Shown piece after piece: positions 1 to 8,262 of a stretch of DNA of 64,000 nucleotides. The translations under genes were made by a program, and so were the position numbers. Positions within the stretch are counted from its first letter, which is position 1, and every line of letters begins with the position of its first letter. Source of the DNA: TMED8 sp038125725 (GTDB lineage Bacteria; Pseudomonadota; Alphaproteobacteria; Rhodospirillales; Casp-alpha2); assembly GCA_038125725.1 (NCBI GenBank), contig JAYPEK010000006.1, forward strand, positions 1 through 64,000, written 5' to 3'. The notes under the pieces are model-generated. The model was not told the DNA's origin. It was given only the letters and a program-made list of their open reading frames with translations, and ran no database searches.

Positions 1-912
1 CGCGTCTTCGCCCGCGCCACGCCGGAGCAGAAGATGAAGATCGTCAACGCCCTGCACCAGATGGACCGGGTGGTGGCCGTAACCGGCGACGGCGTCAACG
101 ACGCGCCGGCGCTGAAGGCCGCCGATGTGGGTATCGCCATGGGGCGCGACGGCACCGACGTGGCGCGCGAGGCGGCGCAGGTGGTGCTGTTGGACGACAA
201 CTTCGCCTCCATCGTCGCCGGCATCGAGGAAGGCCGCACCATTTTCGCCAACATCCAGAAGTTCACCAACTACGTGCTGGTCTCCAACGGGCCGGAAATC
301 CTGCCCTACCTGCTCTACATGCTGTTCCCGGTGCCGCTGGCGCTGACCGTGATCCAGATTCTCTCCATCGACCTCGGCACCGATATCATCCCCTCCATGG
401 CCTTGGGCCAGGAGAAGCCCGACGCCCAGACCATGCAGGAGCCGCCGCGCGACCGCGAACAGGGGCTTTTGACACTGCCCTTGATCGCGCATAGCTACGG
501 TTTCCTCGGCCTGATCGAAGCGGCTTTCTCGCTAAGCCTCTTTTTCTGGGTGCTGTTCGACGGCGGCTGGCAGTGGGGCCAGGAGATGGCGTCCAACGAC
601 ACGCTCTATCGCTCGGCCACCGGCATCGCGCTGTCGTCGATCCTGTTGATGCAGATCGGCAACCTGTTCGGACGGCGTTCGCGCACCGGGTCCGGCATCG
701 ACATGGACGCCTTCCGCAATCCGCTGATTCTCATCGGCATCACCTTCGAGGCGATTTTCTCCTGGGCGCTTCTCTATGTGCCGGCGGTCAATACCGTGCT
801 CGGTACCGCGCCGGTGGATACCACGATCTATCTCATTGCCTGGCTTGGCGTGCCGTTGATCTTCGGTCTCGATTACCTGCGCAAGCTGGTGTTCCGCGCC
901 ATCCGAAGCTAG
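1..912 (+). CDS. Cation-transporting P-type ATPase, C-terminal part (5' truncated)
   Basis: This is the C-terminal ~303 residues of a P-type ATPase whose start lies before the window. The frame is open from base 1. The hinge motif TGDGVNDAPALKAADVGIAMG is split over bases 80-140 and holds the Mg-binding Asp residues of the P domain. It is followed by the C-terminal membrane bundle with several hydrophobic segments. The segment IDLGTDIIPSMALG in the M6 region resembles the type II (Na/K/H-ATPase-like, P2C) group more than heavy-metal P1B pumps, so a monovalent cation or calcium-type substrate is more likely. The exact ion cannot be told without the missing part. The next gene starts 18 bases after the stop. 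Confidence 0.9.
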   Translation, partial: RVFARATPEQKMKIVNALHQMDRVVAVTGDGVNDAPALKAADVGIAMGRDGTDVAREAAQVVLLDDNFASIVAGIEEGRTIFANIQKFTNYVLVSNGPEILPYLLYMLFPVPLALTVIQILSIDLGTDIIPSMALGQEKPDAQTMQEPPRDREQGLLTLPLIAHSYGFLGLIEAAFSLSLFFWVLFDGGWQWGQEMASNDTLYRSATGIALSSILLMQIGNLFGRRSRTGSGIDMDAFRNPLILIGITFEAIFSWALLYVPAVNTVLGTAPVDTTIYLIAWLGVPLIFGLDYLRKLVFRAIRS

Positions 913-930
913 CCGTGCTAATCTGCCGCC

Positions 931-1302
931 ATGCTGCAGGTGCTCGACGACAGCCGAACCGACGACGACCTCGAGGAGGCCACCGACGACGGCATCTATT
1001 GCGCCGCCTGTGGCGAGCGCGTCACACGCGGCCGCTGGCGGCTCGACATGGACGGCCACGAGCACGTTGTTTTCAATCCCGCCGGCGTGGTGTTTCGGCT
1101 GCTCTGTTTCCGCGAGGCCCCCGGCGTTTTCGACCATGGCGATCCCACGGACGAATTTTCCTGGTTCAAGGGATATCTCTGGAACTTCGCGCACTGCCGG
1201 GGCTGCGGCCAGCACATGGGCTGGCGCTTCACCGCCGAAGCCGATCCGCCGCTGTTTTTCGGGCTGATCAAGGGCAAGCTCACCGACAAGCCGCCCGATT
1301 GA
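931..1302 (+). CDS. CULT-domain protein (bacterial cereblon-fold, thalidomide-binding-domain homologue)
   Basis: This is a 123-residue stand-alone CULT domain. Zinc ligands are visible as CAAC (Cys24, Cys27) and CRGC (Cys89, Cys92). Three tryptophans, Trp78, Trp84 and Trp98, have the 6- and 14-residue spacing of the aromatic cage that binds glutarimide/uracil-type ligands in human cereblon (Trp380, Trp386, Trp400). The blocks HEHVVFNPAG, EFSWFKGY and FFGLIK closely match my memory of the Magnetospirillum gryphiswaldense protein (MsCI4, about 124 residues), so the length is normal for the bacterial form. The natural ligand and role in bacteria are not established. It sits between the P-type ATPase and an amidohydrolase, which gives no clear clue. 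Upstream of the ATG the ribosome-binding site is weak. Confidence 0.9.
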   Translation: MLQVLDDSRTDDDLEEATDDGIYCAACGERVTRGRWRLDMDGHEHVVFNPAGVVFRLLCFREAPGVFDHGDPTDEFSWFKGYLWNFAHCRGCGQHMGWRFTAEADPPLFFGLIKGKLTDKPPD

Positions 1303-1376
1303 CGGACTAAGGCGTCTTGGAACGCGCCCCTGTCCGGGCTACATAGGAACGGGCCCGAAAACTTCCGGACGAGCAG

Positions 1377-3062
1377 ATGCAGACCCTGATTACCAACGCC
1401 ATCGTCTTCGACGGCACCGGCGCGCCGCCCAGGCCCGGCTGCGACGTGGCCATCTCAGACGGCCGCATCACCGCCGTCGGCAAGGGGCTGTCCCGCGAGG
1501 CGGGCGCGGAGATCGTCGATGCCGGCGGTCTCGCGCTGATGCCCGGCATCATCGACAGCCACACCCACTACGACGCGCAGGTGACCTGGGACCCGACGCT
1601 GGACCCGTCGCCGAGCCTCGGCGTCACCACCATCATCATGGGCAATTGCGGCTTCACCATCGCGCCCTGCCGGCCGGGCGACCGCGACCTGATCATGCGC
1701 AACCTGACCCAGGTGGAGGGCATGAGCCTCGATGCGCTGAAGGCCGGCATCCAATGGAATTTCGAGGGCTTTCCCGATTACCTCGACGCCATCGAGCGCC
1801 AGGGCGTGATGCCCAACGTCGCCGCCTTCGTCGGCCATTCGGCGCTGCGCACCTATGTGATGAAGGAAGCCGCCGTCGAGCGCGCCGCCACCGCCGACGA
1901 ACTGGACGCCATGTGCGACATCGTCACCGAGGCCATGGCCGCCGGCGCGGTGGGCTTCGCCACCTCGACCGCGCCGCAGCACAACGGCGCCGGCGGCATT
2001 CCGATGCCGTCCAGGCTCGCCGATGACGCGGAGCTCGAAGCACTCGTCGGCGCCATGGGCGAGGACGGTCGCGGCGTCTTCATGCTGACCAAGGGCGACC
2101 GCACGGACGTGCCGTATCTTGAGGCCATGGCGGCGAAATCGGGCCGGCCCTTTGTCATCGCGGCGTTGCTGCACAACCCGACCAATCCCGACGGCACCTT
2201 CAACGACTTGGCCGCCATCGCCGACGCGCGCCGGCGCGGGCATGAGCTTTGGGGGCAGGTGAGCTGCTGCCCGCTGACCATGGACTTCACCATGCGTTCA
2301 GCCTATCCGCTGGAAAGCCTGAAAGCCTGGGCACCGGCGATGAAGGTGGCGGGAGACGACTTGAAGGCGGTCTATGGCGATGCGGCGTTCCGCGATGCCG
2401 TGCGCGCCGAACTGGGCGCGCCGGTAGGCGTGCGGCTCTTTAACGGCGAATGGGACAAGATCGAGGTCACCCAGGCGGCACTGCCGGAAAACCAAGCGCT
2501 GGAGCACCGGAACGTGCGCGACCTGGCGGCGGAAGCCGGTGCCGATCCGCTGGATTGGATGCTGGACTTCGCCGTCGCCGAGGATTTGGAAACGGTGTTC
2601 ACGGCGGTGCTCTTGAACTCCGACGAGGATGCCGTCGGCCGCATGATCCGAGATCCCAACGCCACCGTGGCCTTAAGCGACGCCGGCGCGCACCTGACAT
2701 TCTTCTGCGATGCCGGGTTCGGCCTGCATTTGATGGGGCATTGGTCACGCGATCGCGGCGTCATGCCGTTGGAGCGTGCCGTGCATGAACTGACGGCCAA
2801 GCCCGCCGACATTTACGGCATCGCCGATCGCGGCCGCATCCAGCCCGGCCAATGGGCGGATCTGTTGATGTTCGATCACCAGCGCGTCGGGCGCGGTGCC
2901 AAGCGGCGCCAGTTCGACCTGCCGTCGGGCGCGCCCAGGCTGGTCACCGATGCCGTTGGTGTTGCGGGCGTGTGGATCAACGGTGAGCGCGTCGTCGACG
3001 CGGATGGCGTGACCGATCCCGGCTTGCGGCCGGGGCAGGTCTTGAGAGAATTCAATGCATAG
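1377..3062 (+). CDS. Amidohydrolase family 3 / N-acyl-D-amino-acid deacylase-like
   Basis: This 561-residue protein has the metal-dependent amidohydrolase fold. The N-terminal beta-sandwich runs to about residue 55 and is followed by DSHTHYDAQVTWD, whose HxH pair is a metal ligand, and by GNCGFTIAPC, typical of D-aminoacylases and related enzymes. A C-terminal GADAGAHLTFF-type region (as SDAGAHLTFFCD) holds the catalytic Asp. The family hydrolyses N-acyl-D-amino acids, hydantoins and similar amides in the cytosol; the substrate here is unknown. It probably forms an operon with the DUF1932 dehydrogenase 12 bases downstream, suggesting use of an amidated or D-configured compound whose product is then oxidised. 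Confidence 0.85.
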   Translation: MQTLITNAIVFDGTGAPPRPGCDVAISDGRITAVGKGLSREAGAEIVDAGGLALMPGIIDSHTHYDAQVTWDPTLDPSPSLGVTTIIMGNCGFTIAPCRPGDRDLIMRNLTQVEGMSLDALKAGIQWNFEGFPDYLDAIERQGVMPNVAAFVGHSALRTYVMKEAAVERAATADELDAMCDIVTEAMAAGAVGFATSTAPQHNGAGGIPMPSRLADDAELEALVGAMGEDGRGVFMLTKGDRTDVPYLEAMAAKSGRPFVIAALLHNPTNPDGTFNDLAAIADARRRGHELWGQVSCCPLTMDFTMRSAYPLESLKAWAPAMKVAGDDLKAVYGDAAFRDAVRAELGAPVGVRLFNGEWDKIEVTQAALPENQALEHRNVRDLAAEAGADPLDWMLDFAVAEDLETVFTAVLLNSDEDAVGRMIRDPNATVALSDAGAHLTFFCDAGFGLHLMGHWSRDRGVMPLERAVHELTAKPADIYGIADRGRIQPGQWADLLMFDHQRVGRGAKRRQFDLPSGAPRLVTDAVGVAGVWINGERVVDADGVTDPGLRPGQVLREFNA

Positions 3063-3074
3063 GGAGAGAAACGG

Positions 3075-3962
3075 ATGAGCAAGCAAACCATCGCCGTGGT
3101 GGCGACCGGAGACATGGGCCACGGCGTCGGCCAGGCCTTGAACGAACACGGCCACCGCGCCGTCACGTCGCTAACGGGACGCAGCCAGCACTCGCGCGAC
3201 CTGGCCGAGCGCGCCGGCATCGAGGACCTGGGCAGCCTGGAGCGCATCGCCGAAGAGGCCGATATGTTTCTCTCCATCCTGCCGCCGGCACTGGCCGTCG
3301 ATCTGGCAGAGGAGATGGCGGCGGCCATGAAGGCGGTCGGGCGTACGCCGGTCTATGTGGATTGCAACGCCATCGCGCCGGAAACGGCCGCCGAGGTCGG
3401 GCGCGCCGTTACCGGCGCGGGAGCGTCTTTCATCGATGCCGGGATCATCGGGCTCCGGCCCGGCAAGGCGACGCCGCGTTTCTATGTCTCCGGTGACGAT
3501 ACCGGACCGATGGAAGCACTCGACGGCTGCGGCTTCAAGGTGATCCCGATCCCAGGCGGCGGCTGCCAGGGGTCTGCCGTGAAGATGTGCTATGCGGGGC
3601 TGACCAAGGGCACCTGGACGCTGCATACCTCGATCCTGCTGGCCGCCGAGCAGATGGGGGTCATGGCGCCGTTGATGGACGAGTTCTCTATCAGCCAGGT
3701 GGACGATCTCGCGCGCATGCAGGCGCGGGTGCCGTTCATCCCCGCCGATTCCGGCCGCTGGATCGGCGAGATGGAGGAAATCGCCAAGAGCTTCAAGGAT
3801 GCCGGCGTGCCCGACGGCTTCCACAAGGGCGCGGCGGAAATCTTCCGTATCCTGGCGCGCACGCCCTTTGCGTCGGAGACCCGCGAGGATATGGATAAGT
3901 CGCGCACGCTCGCCGATGCCATCCCCGTCTATGCCGAGCATCTGGACGCCAACAAGAAATGA
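3075..3962 (+). CDS. NAD(P)-dependent 3-hydroxyacid dehydrogenase-like protein with DUF1932 C-terminus
   Basis: The 295-residue protein starts with a 6-phosphogluconate-dehydrogenase-type Rossmann fold. The pattern IAVVATGDMGHGVG replaces the usual GxGxMG with ATGDMG. FLSILPP and VDCNAIAP follow, as in beta-hydroxyacid dehydrogenases. The C-terminal helical half carries the DUF1932 signature (GGGCQGSAVKMCYAGLTKG), where Lys is the expected catalytic residue. A good ribosome-binding site (GGGAGAGAA) precedes the ATG. It lies between an amidohydrolase and cobC, with its stop overlapping the cobC start (ATGA). The substrate is unknown; oxidation of a hydroxy acid released by the upstream hydrolase is inference. 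Confidence 0.8.
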   Translation: MSKQTIAVVATGDMGHGVGQALNEHGHRAVTSLTGRSQHSRDLAERAGIEDLGSLERIAEEADMFLSILPPALAVDLAEEMAAAMKAVGRTPVYVDCNAIAPETAAEVGRAVTGAGASFIDAGIIGLRPGKATPRFYVSGDDTGPMEALDGCGFKVIPIPGGGCQGSAVKMCYAGLTKGTWTLHTSILLAAEQMGVMAPLMDEFSISQVDDLARMQARVPFIPADSGRWIGEMEEIAKSFKDAGVPDGFHKGAAEIFRILARTPFASETREDMDKSRTLADAIPVYAEHLDANKK

Positions 3963-4951
3963 CCGAAGCGCCCCCAGGCGTGCCGGGGCACGGCGGCAAT
4001 CTGGCCCGCGCGACGGCGCTCCATGGGGAGCCGCAAGCCGGCTGGATCGATCTTTCCACCGGCATCAACCCCGAGCCCTATCCGTTCGATCCGCCGCCGC
4101 TTGAAGCGATGACTCGGTTGCCGGAGGCAGCCGACGAGGCGGCGCTGGCCGATGCGGCGGCGCGGTTTTACGGCACGCCCGCCACCGTCGTGCCGGGTGC
4201 CGGCAGCCAGGCCTTCATCCAGTTGCTGCCGAAGCTGCACCCAGTGGCGCGGATGGCGGTGCTGTCGCCGACCTATGCCGAGCATGCGCATGCCTGGCGC
4301 GAGGCCGGACACGCGGTCGACGAGGTTGCGCCTGATGCCGACCTGTCGGGCTACAGCGCCGTGGTGGCGGTTAATCCGAACAACCCCGACGGCCGCCGGC
4401 TCACGGTCGAACGGCTGTTGGCGCTGCATGAGGCGCTGTCGGCGAAAGGCGGATGCCTGGTGGTCGACGAGGCCTTTGGCGATTGCGAGCCGGCAGGCAG
4501 CCTGGCGCCGCATGCTGGCGGCAGGGGATTGGTGGTGCTGCGTTCGTTCGGCAAGTTTTTCGGCCTTGCAGGGCTCAGGCTCGGCTTCGCGCTGACCGAC
4601 GCGGAACTGGCGATGGACTTGCGGCGCGCACTCGGTCCCTGGTCGGTGGCCGGGCCGGCGATCGCCATCGGGCGGCAGGCGCTGGCGGACGATGCCTGGC
4701 ACCGACAAACGCGGGCGCGCCTGGCGGCGGCGCGCGACAGGCTGGATGGCCTGTTGGCGGAAGCCGGCCATCGGGTTCTCGGCGGCACCGATCTGTTTCG
4801 GCTGGTGGCCACCGAAGGCGTGGCCCTGCACCAACAATTGGCCCGCGCAGGGATCTGGACGCGCGCCTTCGAGCGCGACGCGAACATTCTTCGCCTCGGC
4901 CTGCCGGGTGGCGAGGGCGAATGGAAGCGGCTGGCGGCGGCGCTGGCGTAA
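3959..4951 (+). CDS. cobC: L-threonine-O-3-phosphate decarboxylase (cobalamin biosynthesis, CobC/CobD type)
   Basis: This is a 330-residue fold-type I PLP enzyme of the aminotransferase class I/II family. The N-terminal blocks GHGGNL and WIDLSTGINP are the signature of threonine-phosphate decarboxylases that make the aminopropanol linker of cobalamin. The block VNPNNPDGR and the PLP lysine region LRSFGKFFGLAGLRLGF are present. In alphaproteobacteria it is called cobC (cobD in Salmonella). It normally sits beside the CbiB/CobD amide synthase, which is absent here; instead it is translationally coupled (ATGA overlap) to a DUF1932 dehydrogenase. The frame runs to within 4 bases of the convergent Cys-rich gene. 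Confidence 0.88.
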   Translation: MTEAPPGVPGHGGNLARATALHGEPQAGWIDLSTGINPEPYPFDPPPLEAMTRLPEAADEAALADAAARFYGTPATVVPGAGSQAFIQLLPKLHPVARMAVLSPTYAEHAHAWREAGHAVDEVAPDADLSGYSAVVAVNPNNPDGRRLTVERLLALHEALSAKGGCLVVDEAFGDCEPAGSLAPHAGGRGLVVLRSFGKFFGLAGLRLGFALTDAELAMDLRRALGPWSVAGPAIAIGRQALADDAWHRQTRARLAAARDRLDGLLAEAGHRVLGGTDLFRLVATEGVALHQQLARAGIWTRAFERDANILRLGLPGGEGEWKRLAAALA

Positions 4952-4955
4952 AAGT

Positions 4956-5276
4956 CTATGAACAGGTCATCAGCGCGTCCTTGCAGGCCTTCTTGCAGGC
5001 CCGGTCGGTATTGGCGCAGTTCCTGTTGCAGCTTTTGAAGATGCCCATGCAGTCGCGCGGCTGGGCCGGCCGTGTGGAGACGCTGGCGCAGCGCGACTTG
5101 CAGGTGTCTTTCTCGGCCTTGCCTTCGGAGCGGATGCATTGCTCCATGCATTGCATGATATTGCCGCTCTGCGCCAATTCCAGCGGCGAGGCGGCATCGG
5201 AGGTGCGCATGAAGCCGGCGGCGGCGAGGGCCATGAATCCGGCAAGGCTGATGATTTTCAAGAAACGCATCGACAT
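4956..5276 (-). CDS. Small exported cysteine-rich protein, function unknown
   Basis: The 106-residue product begins with a signal peptide (MRFLKII, a hydrophobic stretch LAGFMALAAAGF, then likely cleavage after SDAA). The mature part has ten cysteines, several in Cx3C pairs (CMEQC, CKSRC, CKKAC), and many lysines and arginines, suggesting a disulfide-bonded periplasmic helical hairpin. The first ATG was chosen because GGGAG lies seven bases before it. I do not recognise a family. It ends 4 bases from the convergent cobC gene and is read alone, so context gives no function. The CHCH-like arrangement of Cx3C pairs is an analogy, not a homology claim. Confidence 0.7.
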   Translation of the reverse strand: MSMRFLKIISLAGFMALAAAGFMRTSDAASPLELAQSGNIMQCMEQCIRSEGKAEKDTCKSRCASVSTRPAQPRDCMGIFKSCNRNCANTDRACKKACKDALMTCS

Positions 5277-5419
5277 GGGTATTCTCCCCTTGGCAATTCT
5301 GGATCGGAAAATCTTAGCACAAGGCGAATGGCCGCCGGAATGCCCGATACGAAATGTTAACGCCGATCTGCTATCACGCTAAGCTTCATGCCCACCCCGC
5401 AACCCGAAACGGCAAGGCC

Positions 5420-6757
5420 ATGAAACCGGTATCCGCCCTGCAATCGCAGCCCGTCGCCGCTGTCCTGTTGGCTTTTCCTGCCACGGCCCAGGAGGCGAAG
5501 GTGTCGATCACCCGCGCCGATTGCCTGCGCGTGGTCCACCATCAGCCCAGCGGCGGTGTTGCCTACAAGCCGGATACCGAAATCCGCGGCCGCAAGTTCG
5601 CACCCGCCGACGTCGACAGCGGGCTCAAGATCGAATTGCCCGAGACGTTCGAGTTCAACGTCACCCGCGACGTGAACTATTACCTGGGCAAGCCGGAAAA
5701 GGACGCCGAGGCCGCCGAAGCCGCCGCCAAAGCTGCCAAGAAGGCGCAGGAAGCCGCCGATCAGGCGGAAACGGCGGCCAGCGCGGCGGAAAGCCTGGCG
5801 CAGCGTTCCGAAGCGCTGGTTGCCATTGAAGACGCCACGGCGGCGGTTGCCGCCTTGAGCGACGAGCGCGACGCGCTGCTCGCGGCCTACAATTCCAATC
5901 CCAACAACAACGCCAACAAGGCCAAGTACGAAGCCGCCGACGCCGCGCTGACCTCGGCGCAAACCACGCTCACGGCCGCCGAGACGGCTTATGCCGCCGG
6001 CACCTACGATACCGCCACCTCGACGGCCGGCACGGCGGTTTCGACCGTCACCGATGCCGGCGTCAGCGTTTCCGCCAGTTCGTCCACCTCCACCTCGGCG
6101 GTGAGTTCCTCGTCTTCGGCGGCGTCGAGTGCGCGCACGGCGGCCGACACTGCCGACAGTTCGGTCACTTCAGCGACCAAGGCGAGCGAGACCGCGAGTG
6201 CGGCAAGCAACGCCAGCACGGTGGCGGCGGAAGCGGCGGTGATCGCCGCCGACGAGGCGGTGCAGGGCGCGCAGACGCTCTATGACGCGGCGGTGGCAGC
6301 CTACAAGGCCGATCCCGGGAACTCGACCAAGCGCACGGCGGTCGAGACCGCCTCGACGGCGCTCACGTCGGCCGAAACCGCGCTTTCATCGGCAGAGACG
6401 GCGGCGGCATCGGGCGACGCGACGACGGCATTGGCGCAGGCGGAAAGCGCCGTCGAGGCGGCGACGGAGGCAGGCTATGCCGAGGACGCCGATGTGACCG
6501 CATTGCGCTCCACGGCTTCCGATCTGGCATCGACGGCGTCGACCACCAGCAGCGAGGCGACGGCGGCAACGAGCGCCGACACCGACGCCAAGGCCGCCTA
6601 CAAGGAGGCCGCTTCCGTCCCCAACATGACGCTCAACCTGGGAACCGTGCGGTTCAACGTGAAGACCGGCGAGCTGTTCTTCAACGGCAAGCCCATGAAC
6701 GGCGCGCAGTCGGAAGAGGTGCTGGCCAAGTGCCGGGAGTTGCTGGGCCGCAAATAA
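5420..6757 (+). CDS. Exported Ala/Ser/Thr-rich coiled-coil repeat protein
   Basis: This protein of about 445 residues is read from ATG 5420; an upstream in-frame ATG at 5354 gives an unlikely N-terminus. Residues 1-26 look like a short signal sequence ending in FPATAQ. A folded segment follows with Cys, ITRADCLRVVHHQPSGG and FNVTRDVNYYLGKPEKDA. Then come about 300 residues of almost pure Ala, Thr, Ser and acidic residues with heptad-like spacing. The middle holds two related copies of a ~60-residue unit (AAY-x3-P-x-N...ALTSA...AETA...AV...AG), encoded near 5875-6066 and 6283-6475. The C-terminus (LNLGTVRFNVKTGELFFNGKPMNGA) is again folded. A periplasmic or surface structural role is inference; no family is recognised. 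Confidence 0.75.
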   Translation: MKPVSALQSQPVAAVLLAFPATAQEAKVSITRADCLRVVHHQPSGGVAYKPDTEIRGRKFAPADVDSGLKIELPETFEFNVTRDVNYYLGKPEKDAEAAEAAAKAAKKAQEAADQAETAASAAESLAQRSEALVAIEDATAAVAALSDERDALLAAYNSNPNNNANKAKYEAADAALTSAQTTLTAAETAYAAGTYDTATSTAGTAVSTVTDAGVSVSASSSTSTSAVSSSSSAASSARTAADTADSSVTSATKASETASAASNASTVAAEAAVIAADEAVQGAQTLYDAAVAAYKADPGNSTKRTAVETASTALTSAETALSSAETAAASGDATTALAQAESAVEAATEAGYAEDADVTALRSTASDLASTASTTSSEATAATSADTDAKAAYKEAASVPNMTLNLGTVRFNVKTGELFFNGKPMNGAQSEEVLAKCRELLGRK

Positions 6758-6853
6758 CGCCCGTGGATTGCATGATTAATGCGAGGGCCTATAGTGGGCT
6801 TTCCTGCCCGCCGGGCAGCGCATGGACACCATCACCATAGACGGGAGACGACC

Positions 6854-7483
6854 TTGATCGATCTTTACACCTGGGCCACCCCGAACGGCCGCAAGGCCTC
6901 CATCATGCTCGAGGAAGTGGGCCTCGAATACACCGTGCACGAGGTCAATATCGGCAAGGACGAGCAGCATCATCCCGATTTCCTCGCCATCAACCCGAAC
7001 AACAAGATTCCCGCCATCGTCGACAGCGACGGCCCGGGCGGTCAGCCGATCACGGTGTTCGAGTCGGGCGCTATCCTGATCTACCTGGCTGAAAAGACCG
7101 GAAGCCCGCTGCTGCCGTCCGACCCGCGCAAGCGCATCGAGACCCTGCAATGGCTGATGTTCCAGATGGGCGGCGTCGGCCCGGCGCTGGGCCAGGCGCA
7201 TCACTTCCTGAAGTTCGCCAAGGAAGACGTGCCCTACGGCAAGAAGCGCTTCAAGACCGAGACCGAGCGCCTCTATTCGGTGATGGATGACCATTTCGAA
7301 ACCAACAAGTATTTCGTCGGCGACGATTACACCATCGCCGACGTTTCCACCTATCCCTGGATTTCGCGCCACGAGGTGCACCAGGTGGACCTGAACGAGT
7401 ACGAGAACGTCAAACGCTGGTTCGAGGAAGTGGGCGCGCGCGAAGCCGTGCAGAAGGGCATGGCGGTACCGTTCCTGAACTAA
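6854..7483 (+). CDS. Glutathione S-transferase, Ure2p/YghU-YfcG-like
   Basis: This 209-residue protein has a thioredoxin-fold N-terminal domain (MIDLYTWATPNGRKASIMLEE) and an all-helical C-terminal domain. The ATPNGRK segment and NPNNKIPAIVD are typical of Ure2p-like GSTs such as E. coli YfcG and YghU, which act as disulfide-bond oxidoreductases using glutathione. The frame extends upstream to 6779, but the family N-terminus and a GGGAGACGACC site place the start at the TTG at 6854. It is 24 bases upstream of the YbaK gene and probably cotranscribed with it. Cytosolic. Confidence 0.88.
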   Translation: MIDLYTWATPNGRKASIMLEEVGLEYTVHEVNIGKDEQHHPDFLAINPNNKIPAIVDSDGPGGQPITVFESGAILIYLAEKTGSPLLPSDPRKRIETLQWLMFQMGGVGPALGQAHHFLKFAKEDVPYGKKRFKTETERLYSVMDDHFETNKYFVGDDYTIADVSTYPWISRHEVHQVDLNEYENVKRWFEEVGAREAVQKGMAVPFLN

Positions 7484-7507
7484 TCGAATGAAGCGACGGA
7501 GGCGACC

Positions 7508-8089
7508 ATGAGCCTGCTCGAACGCGATGCCGTGAAGAAGGTGCGCAAGGCGCTGACCGATGCCGGGCTCGACGACAGTGTCGTCGAACTGGCCGAAACG
7601 GCGCGCAGTGCCGAGGACGCCGCCGCCGCCGTCGGTTGCGAGCTCGGCGCCATCGTCAAATCGCTGGTGTTCACCATCGAACGGCGCTTCGTCATGGCGC
7701 TGGTCGCCGGCGATCACCGCTGCCTGGAGGACAACCTGCCCGCCGCGCTCAATATGAAAGGCAAGGTCACCCGCCCGCAGGCCTCCGAGGTGAAGGGGAT
7801 CACCGGCTTCACCATCGGCGGCGTGGCGCCCGTGGGAATGACCCATCCGTTGCCCATGGTCATCGACCGTTCGCTGAAGCGGTTCGAGACCATTTATGCC
7901 GCCGCCGGCCACCCGCATTGCGTCTTCGCCACCACGCCGGCGGCGTTGGCGCGGGTGACGGGCGGCATCGTCTCGGCCAGTATCGCGGAGCCCGTCGATC
8001 CGGCGGCGACGGCGTCCGTCGGCCTTAAGACCAGCCGCAGTTTCGCATCGGGGAAACATTCGCGTCTCGGCGGCGATCAATCGGGTTGA
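7508..8089 (+). CDS. YbaK/EbsC family aminoacyl-tRNA deacylase-like protein
   Basis: The 193-residue protein carries the YbaK/ProRS editing-domain fold: a KSLVF strand with the conserved Lys, the RPQASEVKGITGFTIGGVAPVG block, then PLPMVIDRSLKRFETIYAAAGHP. Family members hydrolyse mischarged tRNAs in trans, such as Cys-tRNAPro or Ala-tRNAPro. Which tRNA is corrected here cannot be told. The ATG has a good site (CGGAGGCGACC). It follows the GST gene by 24 bases; tRNA-Ser lies 73 bases downstream. The C-terminal ~25 residues beyond the domain look unstructured. Confidence 0.87.
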   Translation: MSLLERDAVKKVRKALTDAGLDDSVVELAETARSAEDAAAAVGCELGAIVKSLVFTIERRFVMALVAGDHRCLEDNLPAALNMKGKVTRPQASEVKGITGFTIGGVAPVGMTHPLPMVIDRSLKRFETIYAAAGHPHCVFATTPAALARVTGGIVSASIAEPVDPAATASVGLKTSRSFASGKHSRLGGDQSG

Positions 8090-8162
8090 TCGAACCGCCG
8101 ATGCCCGTTATTTAGGGGCGTTCGCGCCGCCCATGGATTTCTCCGGGCGGCGGTCCGGGCTG

Positions 8163-8255
8163 GGATGGGTGGCCGAGTGGCTGAAGGCGCTCCCCTGCTA
8201 AGGGAGTATACGGTGTAGAGCCGTATCGAGGGTTCGAATCCCTCCCCATCCGCCA
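8163..8255 (+). tRNA. tRNA-Ser (anticodon GCT)
   Basis: A full class II cloverleaf can be folded. The acceptor stem GGATGGG pairs with CCCATCC, followed by discriminator G and encoded CCA (8253-8255). The anticodon stem CTCCC/GGGAG encloses the loop CTGCTAA, giving anticodon GCT for AGC/AGU. A long variable arm (TATACGG...CCGTATC-type pairing) identifies serine, and the T arm is GAGGG-TTCGAAT-CCCTC. It lies between the YbaK gene and the end of boxR. No integrase or duplicated attachment site was seen at its 3' end. Confidence 0.97.
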
Positions 8256-8262
8256 GCCCTTC

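Noticed and set aside
8163..8255. tRNA-Ser considered as an integration site
   Set aside because: No integrase gene, no repeated copy of the tRNA 3' end and no composition change beside it.
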